Source: Amorphoplanes friuliensis DSM 7358 (lineage in GTDB: Bacteria; Actinomycetota; Actinomycetes; Mycobacteriales; Micromonosporaceae). From it: a stretch of 64,000 nucleotides of DNA. The notes below the pieces were generated by a model that searched no databases, was not told the origin of the DNA, and worked only from the letters and a program-made list of their open reading frames with translations. The stretch lies in the NCBI RefSeq assembly GCF_000494755.1, contig NC_022657.1, positions 2,022,001 through 2,086,000 on the forward strand. The letters run 5' to 3'. The position numbers and the translations under genes were made by a program. This document shows, piece by piece, positions 7,230 through 15,331 of the stretch. Positions within the stretch are counted from its first letter, which is position 1; each line of letters starts with the position of its first letter.

Positions 7230-8342
7230 GTGCGCGTACTGATCTGCCCGGACAAGTTCGCGGGCACCCTGACAGCTTCCGAGGTCGCCACCGCCGTCGC
7301 CGCGGGCTGGCACGAGACCGCCCCGGGCGACGAGACGGTCCTGCGCCCGCTCTCCGACGGCGGCCCGGGCTTCGTGGAGGTGCTCGCCACGGCGCTGGAC
7401 GGGCGCCGGCTCGCCGTGGACACCGTCGACCCCCTCGGTCGTCCGGCCCGCGGTGACGTCCTGCTGGCCGGCGGCACGGCCTACGTCGAGAGCGCCCAGG
7501 CCTGCGGCCTCCACCTGCTCACCCCCCAAGAGCGCAACGTCAACGTCACCACCTCGTACGGGCTGGGTCTGCTCCTGGCCGCCGCGGTGGAGGCGGGGGC
7601 GACCGAGATCGTGGTCGGGCTGGGTGGCTCCGCGGTGAACGACGCGGGTGCGGGGATGCTCGCCGCGCTGGGCGCCGGACCGGTCGACGAGAGCGGCTAC
7701 GCCCTGCCCTACGGCGGTGCCCCGCTGATCACCGCGGCCGCGCTCGAGGGTGCGCCCCGGCTGCGCCAGGTGCGGCTGGTCGCGGCCACCGACGTCGACA
7801 ACCCGCTGACCGGCCTGCACGGCGCCAGCAGTGTGTACGGCCCGCAGAAGGGCGCCACCAGGGAGGACGTCCTGCGTCTGGACGCCGCGCTCGACCACTT
7901 CGCGGGTGTCCTGGAGCAGGCCTTCGCCATCGACAATCTGCGGACGCTGCCGGGTGGCGGCGCGGCCGGTGGCATCGGTGCCGCCCTGCTGGCCCTCGGT
8001 GGTGAGGTGGTGTCGGGCATCGGCCTGATCACCTCCCTGATCGGCCTGGAGGCCCAGCTGGACGTGGCCGACCTGGTCATCACGGGGGAGGGCTCGTTCG
8101 ATCACCAGTCGCTGCGCGGCAAGGTGGCGGCCGGCATCGCCAACGGCGCCCGCGACCGGGGTGTGCCGTGCGTGGTCATCGCCGGTCGCAACGAGACGGG
8201 TCACCGCGAGGCCGCGAGCGCCGGCGTCACCGAGACGTACGCTCTGGTCGACCACTTCGGCTCGGTGGAGCAGGCGATGGCCGAGCCCGCCCGCGGGCTG
8301 CGGGAGGTGTCCGCCAGGCTGGCCCGGCTGTGGAGCCGCTGA
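7230..8342 (+). CDS. glxK: Glycerate kinase (type 2)
   Basis: Phosphorylates D-glycerate to 2- or 3-phosphoglycerate, feeding glyoxylate or serine-derived carbon into glycolysis. The 370-residue product starts VRVLICPDKFAGTLTASEVA, the family N-terminus. It carries PLSDGGPGFVEVL, the central GLGGSAVNDAGAGML loop and the C-terminal GEGSFDHQSLRGKVAAGI segment. The GTG at 7230 lies 6 nt after a TACCTT -10-like box with no Shine-Dalgarno sequence, so the message is probably leaderless. The frame stays open far upstream antisense to nadA, but that part is not coding. Orthologue, from memory, of Rv2205c, which is likewise next to erpA. Confidence 0.9.
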   Translation: MRVLICPDKFAGTLTASEVATAVAAGWHETAPGDETVLRPLSDGGPGFVEVLATALDGRRLAVDTVDPLGRPARGDVLLAGGTAYVESAQACGLHLLTPQERNVNVTTSYGLGLLLAAAVEAGATEIVVGLGGSAVNDAGAGMLAALGAGPVDESGYALPYGGAPLITAAALEGAPRLRQVRLVAATDVDNPLTGLHGASSVYGPQKGATREDVLRLDAALDHFAGVLEQAFAIDNLRTLPGGGAAGGIGAALLALGGEVVSGIGLITSLIGLEAQLDVADLVITGEGSFDHQSLRGKVAAGIANGARDRGVPCVVIAGRNETGHREAASAGVTETYALVDHFGSVEQAMAEPARGLREVSARLARLWSR

Positions 8343-8444
8343 GCAGGTGGGCGACATCTCGCCCCCAGCGATTGGGAATACACCCGGACAGCGTTAGCGT
8401 TGGCCGGTACGGCACATCACCGGACCGGCAGGGAGAACCGCAAC

Positions 8445-8819
8445 GTGACCACTGAATCGCACACCGAGTCGACCGAGGCCACCACGGCCGCGCCGACCGG
8501 CGTCATTTTGACCGACGTCGCGGCCGGCAATGTCAAGCGTCTCCTGGAGCAGGAGGGCCGTGACGACCTGCGCCTGCGCATCGCCGTCCAGCCCGGTGGC
8601 TGCTCCGGCCTGCGCTACCAGCTCTTCTTCGACGAGCGTTCGCTCGACGGTGACGTCGTCAGCGACTTCGACGGTGTCGAGGTCGTCGTGGACCGGATGA
8701 GCTCGCCTTACCTCGCGGGTGCCACGATCGACTTCGCGGACCGCATCGACGCCCAGGGTTTCACCATCGACAACCCCAACGCGCAGAACTCCTGCGCCTG
8801 TGGTGACTCGTTCCACTGA
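8445..8819 (+). CDS. erpA: Iron-sulfur cluster insertion protein ErpA
   Basis: A-type Fe-S carrier of 124 residues that delivers clusters to apoproteins. The HesB/IscA fold is shown by VILTDVAAGNVKRLLEQEG, the first ligand cysteine in QPGGCSGLRYQLFFD and the C-terminal pair in SCACGDSFH. The first ~20 residues are Thr/Glu/Ser-rich and variable. The GTG at 8445 has GGGAGAA (8431-8437) upstream. It lies between glycerate kinase and adenosine kinase, as in mycobacteria. Likely clients nearby are NadA and the Rieske subunit QcrA (inference). Confidence 0.93.
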   Translation: MTTESHTESTEATTAAPTGVILTDVAAGNVKRLLEQEGRDDLRLRIAVQPGGCSGLRYQLFFDERSLDGDVVSDFDGVEVVVDRMSSPYLAGATIDFADRIDAQGFTIDNPNAQNSCACGDSFH

Positions 8820-8834
8820 TCGCCGCTTCGTCCA

Positions 8835-8864
8835 GGGCCGTCCCGTTCCGGGGCGGCCCTGTTC
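8835..8864 (+). terminator. Hairpin terminator after erpA
   Basis: Stem GGGCCG...CGGCCC (8835-8840 with 8854-8859) with inner CCC/GGG pairing around a small loop, followed by TGTTCGT. It lies 15 bp after the erpA stop and ahead of the adenosine kinase gene. Confidence 0.6.
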
Positions 8865-8951
8865 GTATGTCCACCAGTTGACGCCCAGGTGTCGTCCAGG
8901 CGCCCTGCCGGTAGGCTCACCCGGTAATCGCACCCGACCTCGAGGGCCGAC

Positions 8952-9935
8952 ATGAAGATCGCCGTTACCGGCTCGATCGCCACCGACCACCTGATGCACT
9001 TCCCCGGCAGGTTCGCCGAGCAGCTGATCGCCGATCAGCTGCACAAGGTCTCGCTCTCCTTCCTCGTCGACGACCTGGTCGTTCGGCGCGGCGGCGTGGC
9101 GTCGAACATCGCCTTCGGGATGGGCAAGCTCGGCCTGCGCCCGATCCTGGTCGGAGCGGTCGGTGCCGACTTCGCCGACTACCGGTCCTGGCTCGAGCGG
9201 CACGGCGTCAACTGCGACTCGGTGCACGTCAGCGAGGTCGCGCACACCGCGCGTTTTGTCTGCACCACCGACGACGACCTCAACCAGATCGCCTCGTTCT
9301 ACGCGGGTGCGATGAGCGAGGCCCGCAACATCGAGCTCGCCCCGGTCGCCGAGCGCGCCGGCGGTCTCGACCTGGTGCTGGTCAGCGCCAACGACCCGGC
9401 CGCCATGATCCGTCACTCGCAGGAGTGCCGGGCCCGCGGTTACGCGTTCGCCGCCGACCCGTCGCAGCAGCTCGCCCGCATGGACGGCAGCGACGTGCTG
9501 ACGCTCATCACCGGCGCCGACTACCTCATGACGAACGACTACGAGCGTTCGCTGCTGGAGACCAAGGCCGGTCTGACCAGCGAGCAGGTCCTCGAGCAGG
9601 TCAAGGTCCGGGTCACCACCCTGGGCAAGGACGGCGTCGAGATCACCGGGCGCGGCCTCGAGCGCATCCACGTCCCGGTCGCCCGTGACGTCATCGCCGA
9701 GGACCCGACCGGTGTCGGCGACGGCTTCCGCGCCGGCTTCTTCGCCGCGCTCGGCTGGGGTGTCGGTCTCGAGCGGGCGGCCCAGGTCGGTTCGCTGATC
9801 GCCGCGCTCGTCCTCGAGACGGTCGGCCCCCAGGAGTACGACATCAAGCCGGACTTCTTCCTCAAGCGCCTCGCCGACTCCTACGGTGACGAGGCCGCCG
9901 CGGAGGTCCAGCCCCACCTGCCGGCCGCGGTGTAA
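8952..9935 (+). CDS. adoK: Adenosine kinase, PfkB family (mycobacterial AdoK type)
   Basis: Ribokinase-family enzyme of 327 residues, predicted to phosphorylate adenosine to AMP in purine salvage. The N-terminus (KIAVTGSIATDHLMHFPGRF), the SLSFLVDDLV...GGVASNIAFGMG segment and the ATP/anion-hole motif DPTGVGDGFRAGFF are seen. It resembles M. tuberculosis AdoK (Rv2202c) along its whole length as I remember it. That enzyme is an adenosine kinase despite looking like a sugar kinase, which is why I prefer this call to fructokinase or ribokinase. The ATG has GAGGG about 7 nt upstream. The P-loop gene follows after 5 bp. Confidence 0.85.
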   Translation: MKIAVTGSIATDHLMHFPGRFAEQLIADQLHKVSLSFLVDDLVVRRGGVASNIAFGMGKLGLRPILVGAVGADFADYRSWLERHGVNCDSVHVSEVAHTARFVCTTDDDLNQIASFYAGAMSEARNIELAPVAERAGGLDLVLVSANDPAAMIRHSQECRARGYAFAADPSQQLARMDGSDVLTLITGADYLMTNDYERSLLETKAGLTSEQVLEQVKVRVTTLGKDGVEITGRGLERIHVPVARDVIAEDPTGVGDGFRAGFFAALGWGVGLERAAQVGSLIAALVLETVGPQEYDIKPDFFLKRLADSYGDEAAAEVQPHLPAAV

Positions 9936-9940
9936 GACAG

Positions 9941-10453
9941 ATGGTCCTCGCCGTCTTCGCCGGTCTGCCGGGCGTTGGCAAGAGCACGCTCGCGCAGCAG
10001 GTGGGGGCGGTGCTGCCGGCTGCGGTGCTCGCCGTCGACACGGTCGACTTCACCATGCAGTCGTACGACGTCTCCGAGCCCCGGCCCGGTTACGCGGCCT
10101 ACGGCGTGGTGGCGGCGCTGGCCGAGACGCAGCTCAGGATGGGCCACCACGTGATCATCGACGCGGTGAACCCGGTGAAGGCGGCCCGGCAGCTCTGGAC
10201 CGAGCTCGCGGAGAACCTCGGCGTCCCGCTCCGGGTCGTCGAGGTCGTCTGCGGTGACGACGCCGAGCACCGGCGCCGGGTCGAGACCCGATTTGCGGCC
10301 TGCGCCCATGACGGCATCCCGGACTGGGTGCGGGTCCTCGAACGTCAGGCCGAGTGGGAGCCCTACCTCGGCCCGCGGTTGGTCGTCGACACGTTCCTCG
10401 CCGAGGAGCCGGTCGGCCCGGTCGTCGACTACCTGAGCCTGCGCACGTCGTAG
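9941..10453 (+). CDS. P-loop kinase-like protein (AAA_33 type)
   Basis: Protein of 170 residues with a Walker A loop near the N-terminus (FAGLPGVGKSTLAQ). A possible second acidic motif is DAVNPVKAARQLW, preceded by VIID. Arg-rich segments toward the end (RRRVETRF) resemble the lid of small-molecule kinases. This fits the zeta-toxin/gluconate-kinase-like AAA_33 group. The substrate is unknown. It begins 5 bp after adoK, so it is probably co-transcribed. Its last 25 bp overlap the convergent tusA-like gene. Confidence 0.75.
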   Translation: MVLAVFAGLPGVGKSTLAQQVGAVLPAAVLAVDTVDFTMQSYDVSEPRPGYAAYGVVAALAETQLRMGHHVIIDAVNPVKAARQLWTELAENLGVPLRVVEVVCGDDAEHRRRVETRFAACAHDGIPDWVRVLERQAEWEPYLGPRLVVDTFLAEEPVGPVVDYLSLRTS

Positions 10454-10641
10454 GTGTCCGGCGCCGGACTGCCCAGGTATTCCTGACCCTTCATCCGGCA
10501 CCACGCCGGGATGTCGTTGGCGGCCGCCGGGTCGTCCGCGAGCACCCGGACCACCTCGCCGACCTCGACGGACGGCATCTTCCGGGCCAGGTCGATGATC
10601 GGCAGCGGGCAGCGCCGGCCCCGCGAGTCCACCTCGATCAC
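10429..10641 (-). CDS. TusA-family sulfur carrier protein
   Basis: Small protein of 70 residues with the TusA signature near the N-terminus: DSRGRRCPLPIIDLARKM, where the CPxP cysteine carries the persulfide. The C-terminal beta strand region (YLGSPAPDTYDVRRLR) is typical. The GTG at 10641 overlaps the stop of the upstream cysteine desulfurase in a GTGA arrangement, so the two are translationally coupled. TusA proteins accept sulfur from cysteine desulfurases and pass it on for tRNA thiolation, cofactor synthesis or other uses. The target here is not evident. The 3' end overlaps the P-loop gene by 25 bp. Confidence 0.88.
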   Translation of the reverse strand: MIEVDSRGRRCPLPIIDLARKMPSVEVGEVVRVLADDPAAANDIPAWCRMKGQEYLGSPAPDTYDVRRLR

Positions 10642-11819
10642 ATTCCCGCCTCCTTGCGGATGTCCGCGACCAGGCCGGGCAGCACGGCCAGGAAGCGGTC
10701 GACGTCCGCCTCGGTGGTGCCCCGGTGCAGCGACACGCGCACGTTGCCGTGGCTGAGCACACCCATCGCCTCCAGCACGTGGCTCGGCTGCAGGGTCGAC
10801 GCCGTGCACGACGAGCCCGACGAGACCGCAAAACCGTGGCGGTCGAGCGCGTGCAGCAGCGCCTCGCCGTCCACGTAGAGGCAGGAGAAGGTCACCAGGT
10901 GCGGCAGCCGCTCGACCGGGTCGCCGACGACCTCGACGTCGGGCACGGTCGCCGCGACGGTCGCCCTGATCTTCTCGACCAGGGCGGACAGCCGCACGGC
11001 CTCGGTCTGCGCCTCGCCCAGGACAGCTCGCAGGCTCGCCGCGGCGGAGACCACGGCGGGCAGGTCCAGCGCGCCGGTCGGCCGGGGCCGGTGACGATCA
11101 TCACCCGGGTACGGGGACAGCCAGCGCACGCCCTTGCGCACCACCAGCACACCGACTCCCGGCGGGCCGCCCCACTTGTGCGCACTGGCCGTCAGCAGCG
11201 ACCAGCCCGGCGGCACCGGCGAACGCCCGACGGACTGGGCGGCGTCGACATACAGCGGCACACCCGCCTCGGCACACGCTTCCGCCGCAGCCGCCACGGG
11301 CTGCACGGTGCCCACCTCGTGACTCGCGCTGATCAGGCTCGCGAGGGCCACGCCGGGTGCCGCGACCGCGGTGTTCCAGGCGTCCAGGTCGAGCCGCCCG
11401 AGGAGATCCACACCGACCGGGACCGCCTCGCCCTGGGCCGCGGCGTGCAGCACGGCGGAGTGCTCGATGGCGGAGTGGACCAGCGTCCGGCCGACTCTCA
11501 CCCGTCCCGCCAGTCCGCCCAGGACCGCGGCGTGGACGGCGGCGGTGCCGGAGGACACGAAGGACAGCTCGTCCGGGCGTACGCCCAGGAGTTCGGCGAC
11601 GGTGGCCTGGGCCGCCTCCCTCAGCTGCTGGGCCCGCCGGCCCGCGCTGTAGAGCCGGTCGGGGTCGGCCCAGCCGTCCTCGAGCGCGGCCAGCAGCGCC
11701 TGACGGGCGACCGGATGCAGCGGCGTGGCCGAGGCGGCGTCGAGGTAGGCGGGCGCACCGGCGTGAACGGCCCTGTATTCCACTCTCGGAACGGTATCGT
11801 CCACATGATCAGTGGTCAC
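10638..11819 (-). CDS. Cysteine desulfurase (NifS/IscS family)
   Basis: PLP enzyme that converts cysteine to alanine and an enzyme-bound persulfide. The 393-residue product has YLDAASATPLHP near the N-terminus, the ASHEVGTVQPV segment, the PLP-lysine motif TASAHKWGGPPGVG and the persulfide cysteine in SSGSSCTAST. The GTG at 11819 was chosen for GGGAG placed 7 nt upstream; a GTG at 11783 is an alternative. It is fused in expression to the tusA-like gene by a 4-bp overlap and is divergent from ctaC. Pairing of a desulfurase with a dedicated TusA suggests a specific sulfur-relay role rather than housekeeping Isc/Suf work (inference). Confidence 0.9.
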   Translation of the reverse strand: MTTDHVDDTVPRVEYRAVHAGAPAYLDAASATPLHPVARQALLAALEDGWADPDRLYSAGRRAQQLREAAQATVAELLGVRPDELSFVSSGTAAVHAAVLGGLAGRVRVGRTLVHSAIEHSAVLHAAAQGEAVPVGVDLLGRLDLDAWNTAVAAPGVALASLISASHEVGTVQPVAAAAEACAEAGVPLYVDAAQSVGRSPVPPGWSLLTASAHKWGGPPGVGVLVVRKGVRWLSPYPGDDRHRPRPTGALDLPAVVSAAASLRAVLGEAQTEAVRLSALVEKIRATVAATVPDVEVVGDPVERLPHLVTFSCLYVDGEALLHALDRHGFAVSSGSSCTASTLQPSHVLEAMGVLSHGNVRVSLHRGTTEADVDRFLAVLPGLVADIRKEAGM

Positions 11820-11953
11820 ACGGGTACTCCCATGATCCGACCCCCGGTAAGCGGGTGGCAGGGCCAGGTCGAGTAGTGTGCGACCGTCGGTGACACCTTG
11901 CCGCCGGTGTCCGGATTTCCGCACCGGGCGGTGCTCTAGGGAGGCAGGAGCAG

Positions 11954-12889
11954 GTGGTCTCAAGGAGTTCGGTCGCACGGCCGCGCGTCGTACGGCTCGC
12001 CGGGCTCGGTGTCGGTGGTGCCATGCTGCTGGCCCTGCTGTCGGGCTGTTCCGTCGACGGGATCGGAAGCGCCTTCGGTGGCTTCGGATGGCCGCAGGGC
12101 GGCATCAGCCTGCAGGCCCACAAGATGTACGACCTCTGGATCGCCTCGACGATCGCCGCGCTGATCGTGGGCGTGTTCGTCTGGGGCCTGATCTTCTGGT
12201 GTGTCATCCGGTACCGCAAGCGTGGCGACAAGCTGCCCGTGCAGACCCGGTTCAACATGCCGATGGAGGTCCTCTACACGGTCACGCCGGTGCTGATCGT
12301 CGCGGTGCTCTTCTACTACACGGCGATCGTGCAGACCGACGTGGACAAGCTGTCGGCCAAGCCGGACATGACCGTCGAGGTCGTCGCGTTCAAGTGGAAC
12401 TGGCAGTTCAACTACCGCGATGCGCCCGGCGCCGAGGCCAAGACGGTCGCGTCGACGCTCGGCTCGAGTGACGTCATCCCGCTGCTGGTCCTGCCCACGG
12501 GCAAGAAGATCCGCTTCGAGGAGACCAGCAAGGACGTCATCCACTCGTTCTGGGTCCCGGAGATGCTCTTCAAGCGCGACGTGTTCCCGGGCAACGTGCG
12601 CAACACCTTCGAGGTGACCCTCGACAAGGAGGGCCGCTACGTCGGTCGCTGCGCCGAGCTCTGCGGCACGTACCACGCCTTCATGCAGTTCGAGCTGGTG
12701 GTCGTCTCCCCGGAGAAGTTCGACCAGTTCCTCGCGGCGAAGGAGGCGGGTTCCTCCACCCAGGACGCGATGGGCGTGATCGGTTACACCGGTGACGACC
12801 GCTTCGCGATCACTACCCAGCCGTTCGACACCCGCCGGCACGGGCAGTCCTGGAACCAGAACAACGATCCCGTCGCGGCAGGGAAGTAG
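11954..12889 (+). CDS. ctaC: Cytochrome c oxidase subunit II
   Basis: CuA-bearing subunit of the aa3 oxidase, 311 residues. A lipoprotein-type signal ends with lipobox L29-S30-G31-C32. Two membrane helices follow (near residues 57-80 and 98-120), then the periplasmic cupredoxin domain. The CuA ligands are visible: His197 (HSFWVPE), Cys233 and Cys237 (CAELC), His241 and Met244. FKWNWQF is the conserved aromatic patch for electron entry. The GTG has a purine-rich AGGGAGGCAGGAG upstream. ctaF follows after 9 bp. Subunit I (ctaD), often in the same cluster in Streptomyces, is absent here. Confidence 0.96.
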   Translation: MVSRSSVARPRVVRLAGLGVGGAMLLALLSGCSVDGIGSAFGGFGWPQGGISLQAHKMYDLWIASTIAALIVGVFVWGLIFWCVIRYRKRGDKLPVQTRFNMPMEVLYTVTPVLIVAVLFYYTAIVQTDVDKLSAKPDMTVEVVAFKWNWQFNYRDAPGAEAKTVASTLGSSDVIPLLVLPTGKKIRFEETSKDVIHSFWVPEMLFKRDVFPGNVRNTFEVTLDKEGRYVGRCAELCGTYHAFMQFELVVVSPEKFDQFLAAKEAGSSTQDAMGVIGYTGDDRFAITTQPFDTRRHGQSWNQNNDPVAAGK

Positions 12890-12898
12890 GAACCCGAG

Positions 12899-13324
12899 TT
12901 GAAGACCGAATACAAGATCTTCGCCGGCGTCGCCGTCTTCCTCTTCGGTGCGGCCACCGTGTACGGCATCTGGACCCACGGTCAGACCGGGCAGCTGGAG
13001 TGGATCGGCGTTGTCGCCCTCATCCTCTCCGGCCTGCTCTGCTCGATGTGCGGCGGCTTCTTCTGGTTCGTCGCCCGGCGTATCGACCTGCGTCCCGAGG
13101 ACCGCGAGGACGGTGAGATCGCGGAGGGCGCCGGCGAGGTCGGCTTCTTCAGCCCGGGCAGCTACTGGCCGTTCGGTCTGGCGCTGGCCGCCGCGATCGC
13201 CGGTCTGGGACTGGTGTTCTGGATGTGGTGGCTGGTCGCCCTGGGCATGATCCTGGTGGTCTTCGCTGCCTGCGGCCTGCTGTTCGAGTACTACTCGGGC
13301 ACCCGCCACCCGGCCGAGCACTGA
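12899..13324 (+). CDS. ctaF: Cytochrome c oxidase subunit IV, actinobacterial type
   Basis: Small membrane subunit of 141 residues specific to actinobacterial aa3 oxidase. Four hydrophobic segments are seen: residues ~7-25 (FAGVAVFLFGAATVYGIW), ~37-58, ~82-100 and ~102-122. They frame a short acidic loop (RPEDREDGEIAEG). It starts with TTG at 12899, 9 bp after ctaC, with AGGAA upstream; no ATG or GTG would keep the first helix. It is transcribed with ctaC and followed by a strong terminator. Confidence 0.9.
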   Translation: MKTEYKIFAGVAVFLFGAATVYGIWTHGQTGQLEWIGVVALILSGLLCSMCGGFFWFVARRIDLRPEDREDGEIAEGAGEVGFFSPGSYWPFGLALAAAIAGLGLVFWMWWLVALGMILVVFAACGLLFEYYSGTRHPAEH

Positions 13325-13346
13325 CCCGGACGCAACAGACGCTGAA

Positions 13347-13383
13347 AAGGCCCGCATCCCCTCCCGGGGGGTGCGGGCCTTCT
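13347..13383 (+). terminator. Rho-independent terminator after ctaC-ctaF
   Basis: Fifteen-bp stem AAGGCCCGCATCCCC (13347-13361) with the matching arm at 13367-13381, one G-T wobble and a 5-nt loop. It is symmetrical enough to act on the convergent zinc-motif gene as well. Confidence 0.85.
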
Positions 13384-13405
13384 GGTTGTGCTCTCTGCGG
13401 CGCTG

Positions 13406-13612
13406 TCAGGCGGCGCGGCGCTGCTGGGGAGCGATCCGGGATCCCCCTGCGGACATCAGCACGCGGATGGTGACCGGCGCCAGGATCTCCGCGGCACCGC
13501 AGCGGGTGCAGAGGAGTTCGGGACAGTCCTGTTCGTGGCCGTCCGCGCAGGGCGGGGTCTCGAAAGGCATCTCCGCGTCACACAGGACACAGCGCAATTC
13601 ACGGTTTCGCAC
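13406..13612 (-). CDS. Small Cys-motif (zinc-ribbon-like) protein
   Basis: Protein of 68 residues beginning VRNRELRCVLCDAEMPFETPP. It has two CxxC pairs (CVLC and CTRC) and two further cysteines between them, suggesting one bound zinc. It ends in a basic tail. The GTG start at 13612 has GAGGAG 7 nt upstream. It resembles unnamed short proteins of Streptomyces and Micromonospora in the same neighbourhood, from memory. It is convergent with ctaF across the terminator and sits downstream of trpD on the same strand. Function unknown. Confidence 0.7.
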   Translation of the reverse strand: MRNRELRCVLCDAEMPFETPPCADGHEQDCPELLCTRCGAAEILAPVTIRVLMSAGGSRIAPQQRRAA

Positions 13613-13723
13613 GGGTGGCTCCTCTTCGCCGGAAGGTGGAATTACCCGAATGTCATTCGAACGTTGTCACGACGGAAGAGCCGGTGCGGGAAACCGGCCC
13701 GGCGTGTCAGGAAAATATTGGGG

Positions 13724-14788
13724 TCAGACTGTTTCGGCGGCTTTGGCGGCCTTTGCGGCCTCGACCCAGCGCCCGAGCAGCGCCGTGGCGGCACCCGAGT
13801 CGACGGTCTCCGCGGCCCGTGCGATGCCCGCACGCATCGTGTCGGCGAACTCGCCCGGGAAGCCCGCATGCGCGCCCAGCGCGGCAGCCACGTTGACCAG
13901 CACAGCGTCGCGGATCGGGCCCTTCTCGCCGGCGAACATCCGCAGCGCCGCGTCGGCGTTGAATGCCGCGTCGCCACCGCGCAGGTCGCCGGGCTCGCTG
14001 CGGGGCAGGCCGAGGTCGACAGCGTCCACCACGGACTCCGTGACCGTGCCCTCCCGGACGAGCCACACCCGCGTCGGTGCCGCGGTGGTGAACTCGTCGA
14101 GGCCGTCCTCACCCCGCATGACCAGGGCCGAGTCGCCGCGGCCGGCGAAGACCTCGGCCATCACCGGCGCCATCCGCTGATCGAAACAGCCGACGGCCGC
14201 CGCGCGGGGCCGGGCGGGGTTGGTCAGCGGGCCCAGGACGTTGAAGAACGTCGGGTGGCCCAGCTCGCGCCGTGTCACCGAGGCGTGCCGCATGCCCGGG
14301 TGATAGCGGGCGGCGAAGCAGAAGCCGATCCCGGCCTCCGCGACCGTCCGCTTGACACCCTCGGGACCGAGATCCAGCGGGATGCCGAAGTATTCGAGCA
14401 GGTCGGCGGTGCCGCAGGCCGAGGAGGCTGCGCGGTTGCCGTGTTTGACGACCTTGACGCCGGAGGCCGCCGTGATGATCGCGGCCATCGTGGAGATGTT
14501 GACCGTGTGGGCCCGGTCGCCGCCGGTGCCGACCACGTCGACCGAGTCGGCCCGGACATCCTCCGGCAGATCCACGACCGTGGCGTTGGCCAGCATCGCC
14601 TGGACCAGGCCGGACAGCTCCCCGGGCGTTTCACCCTTGGCCCGCAGCGCCACCGCAAAACCGGCGACCTGCACCGGTGTGGCGTTGCCCGCCATGATCT
14701 CGCCCATGGCCCAGGCGGTGTCCTGCGCCGACAGCTCCTCGGCCCGCAGCAGGGCGCTCAGCAGGTTCGGCCAGGTACGTGCGCCCAT
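13724..14788 (-). CDS. trpD: Anthranilate phosphoribosyltransferase
   Basis: Transfers the phosphoribosyl group of PRPP to anthranilate in tryptophan synthesis. The 354-residue protein shows the PRPP/Mg motifs [16 protein letters not shown] and [18 protein letters not shown], the [13 protein letters not shown] segment and the acidic [10 protein letters not shown]. The ATG at 14788 was chosen because GGAG lies 8 nt upstream; the GTG at 14797 is too close to that site. The gene stands alone among cytochrome oxidase genes, as mycobacterial trpD does. No other trp gene is near. Confidence 0.95.
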   Translation of the reverse strand: MGARTWPNLLSALLRAEELSAQDTAWAMGEIMAGNATPVQVAGFAVALRAKGETPGELSGLVQAMLANATVVDLPEDVRADSVDVVGTGGDRAHTVNISTMAAIITAASGVKVVKHGNRAASSACGTADLLEYFGIPLDLGPEGVKRTVAEAGIGFCFAARYHPGMRHASVTRRELGHPTFFNVLGPLTNPARPRAAAVGCFDQRMAPVMAEVFAGRGDSALVMRGEDGLDEFTTAAPTRVWLVREGTVTESVVDAVDLGLPRSEPGDLRGGDAAFNADAALRMFAGEKGPIRDAVLVNVAAALGAHAGFPGEFADTMRAGIARAAETVDSGAATALLGRWVEAAKAAKAAETV

Positions 14789-14836
14789 GGCGGGCACTCC
14801 TTCGGGGGGCGTCGAGGCTGGAAGGGGGAGGGGAGT

Positions 14837-15280
14837 TCAGCCGAGGGTGCCCATGGTGCCCAGCGGGATCACGCCGTTGCGGCGGCCGCGGAGCAGGCCG
14901 GCGACGGTCTGACCGGTGGTCACCGGGTCGAGCGGGTGCACCAGGGTCGCGTCGACCTGCGCGAAGGCGGCCAGCCAGCGGTCGGCGGCACGGGCGATCA
15001 CGACGCAGGTGGGCGGCGGGTCGGCGTACTCGTCCTTGGTCTGGCGGGCGATGCCCAGACCTCCGGCCGGGGAGGCCTCACCGTCGAGAACCATCAGATC
15101 GATCTCGTACGTGTCCAGCAGGATCCGGCACTCCTCCCAGGTGGAGGCGTCCGCGAACTCCACGGACAGGTCGGCGGCGGGACGGACGCCGATCGCCAGC
15201 CTGATCCGGTCGCGGACCGCGAGATCGTCGCTGTAGAGCAGGACGGTGTACTTGTCCGGCTTCGGCTTGCTGTCGCTCAT
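14837..15280 (-). CDS. Atypical response-regulator receiver protein
   Basis: Stand-alone receiver-like domain of 147 residues without an output domain. The acidic pair (LLYSDD) and a candidate phospho-acceptor Asp (LMVLDGEAS) are present. The conserved lysine near the C-terminal strand appears to be replaced, with LVHPLDP where KPxxP is expected, and the Thr/Ser switch is ARA. Signalling by ordinary phosphorylation is therefore doubtful. It lies between trpD and the ctaG-like gene on the same strand. No sensor kinase is adjacent. The C-terminus (GVIPLGTMGTLG) is outside the fold. Confidence 0.7.
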   Translation of the reverse strand: MSDSKPKPDKYTVLLYSDDLAVRDRIRLAIGVRPAADLSVEFADASTWEECRILLDTYEIDLMVLDGEASPAGGLGIARQTKDEYADPPPTCVVIARAADRWLAAFAQVDATLVHPLDPVTTGQTVAGLLRGRRNGVIPLGTMGTLG

Positions 15281-15331
15281 GTGTGCCCCGGTTCCGACGC
15301 TCGTAGGTGCCCGCTGATCGTACCGAACCGG

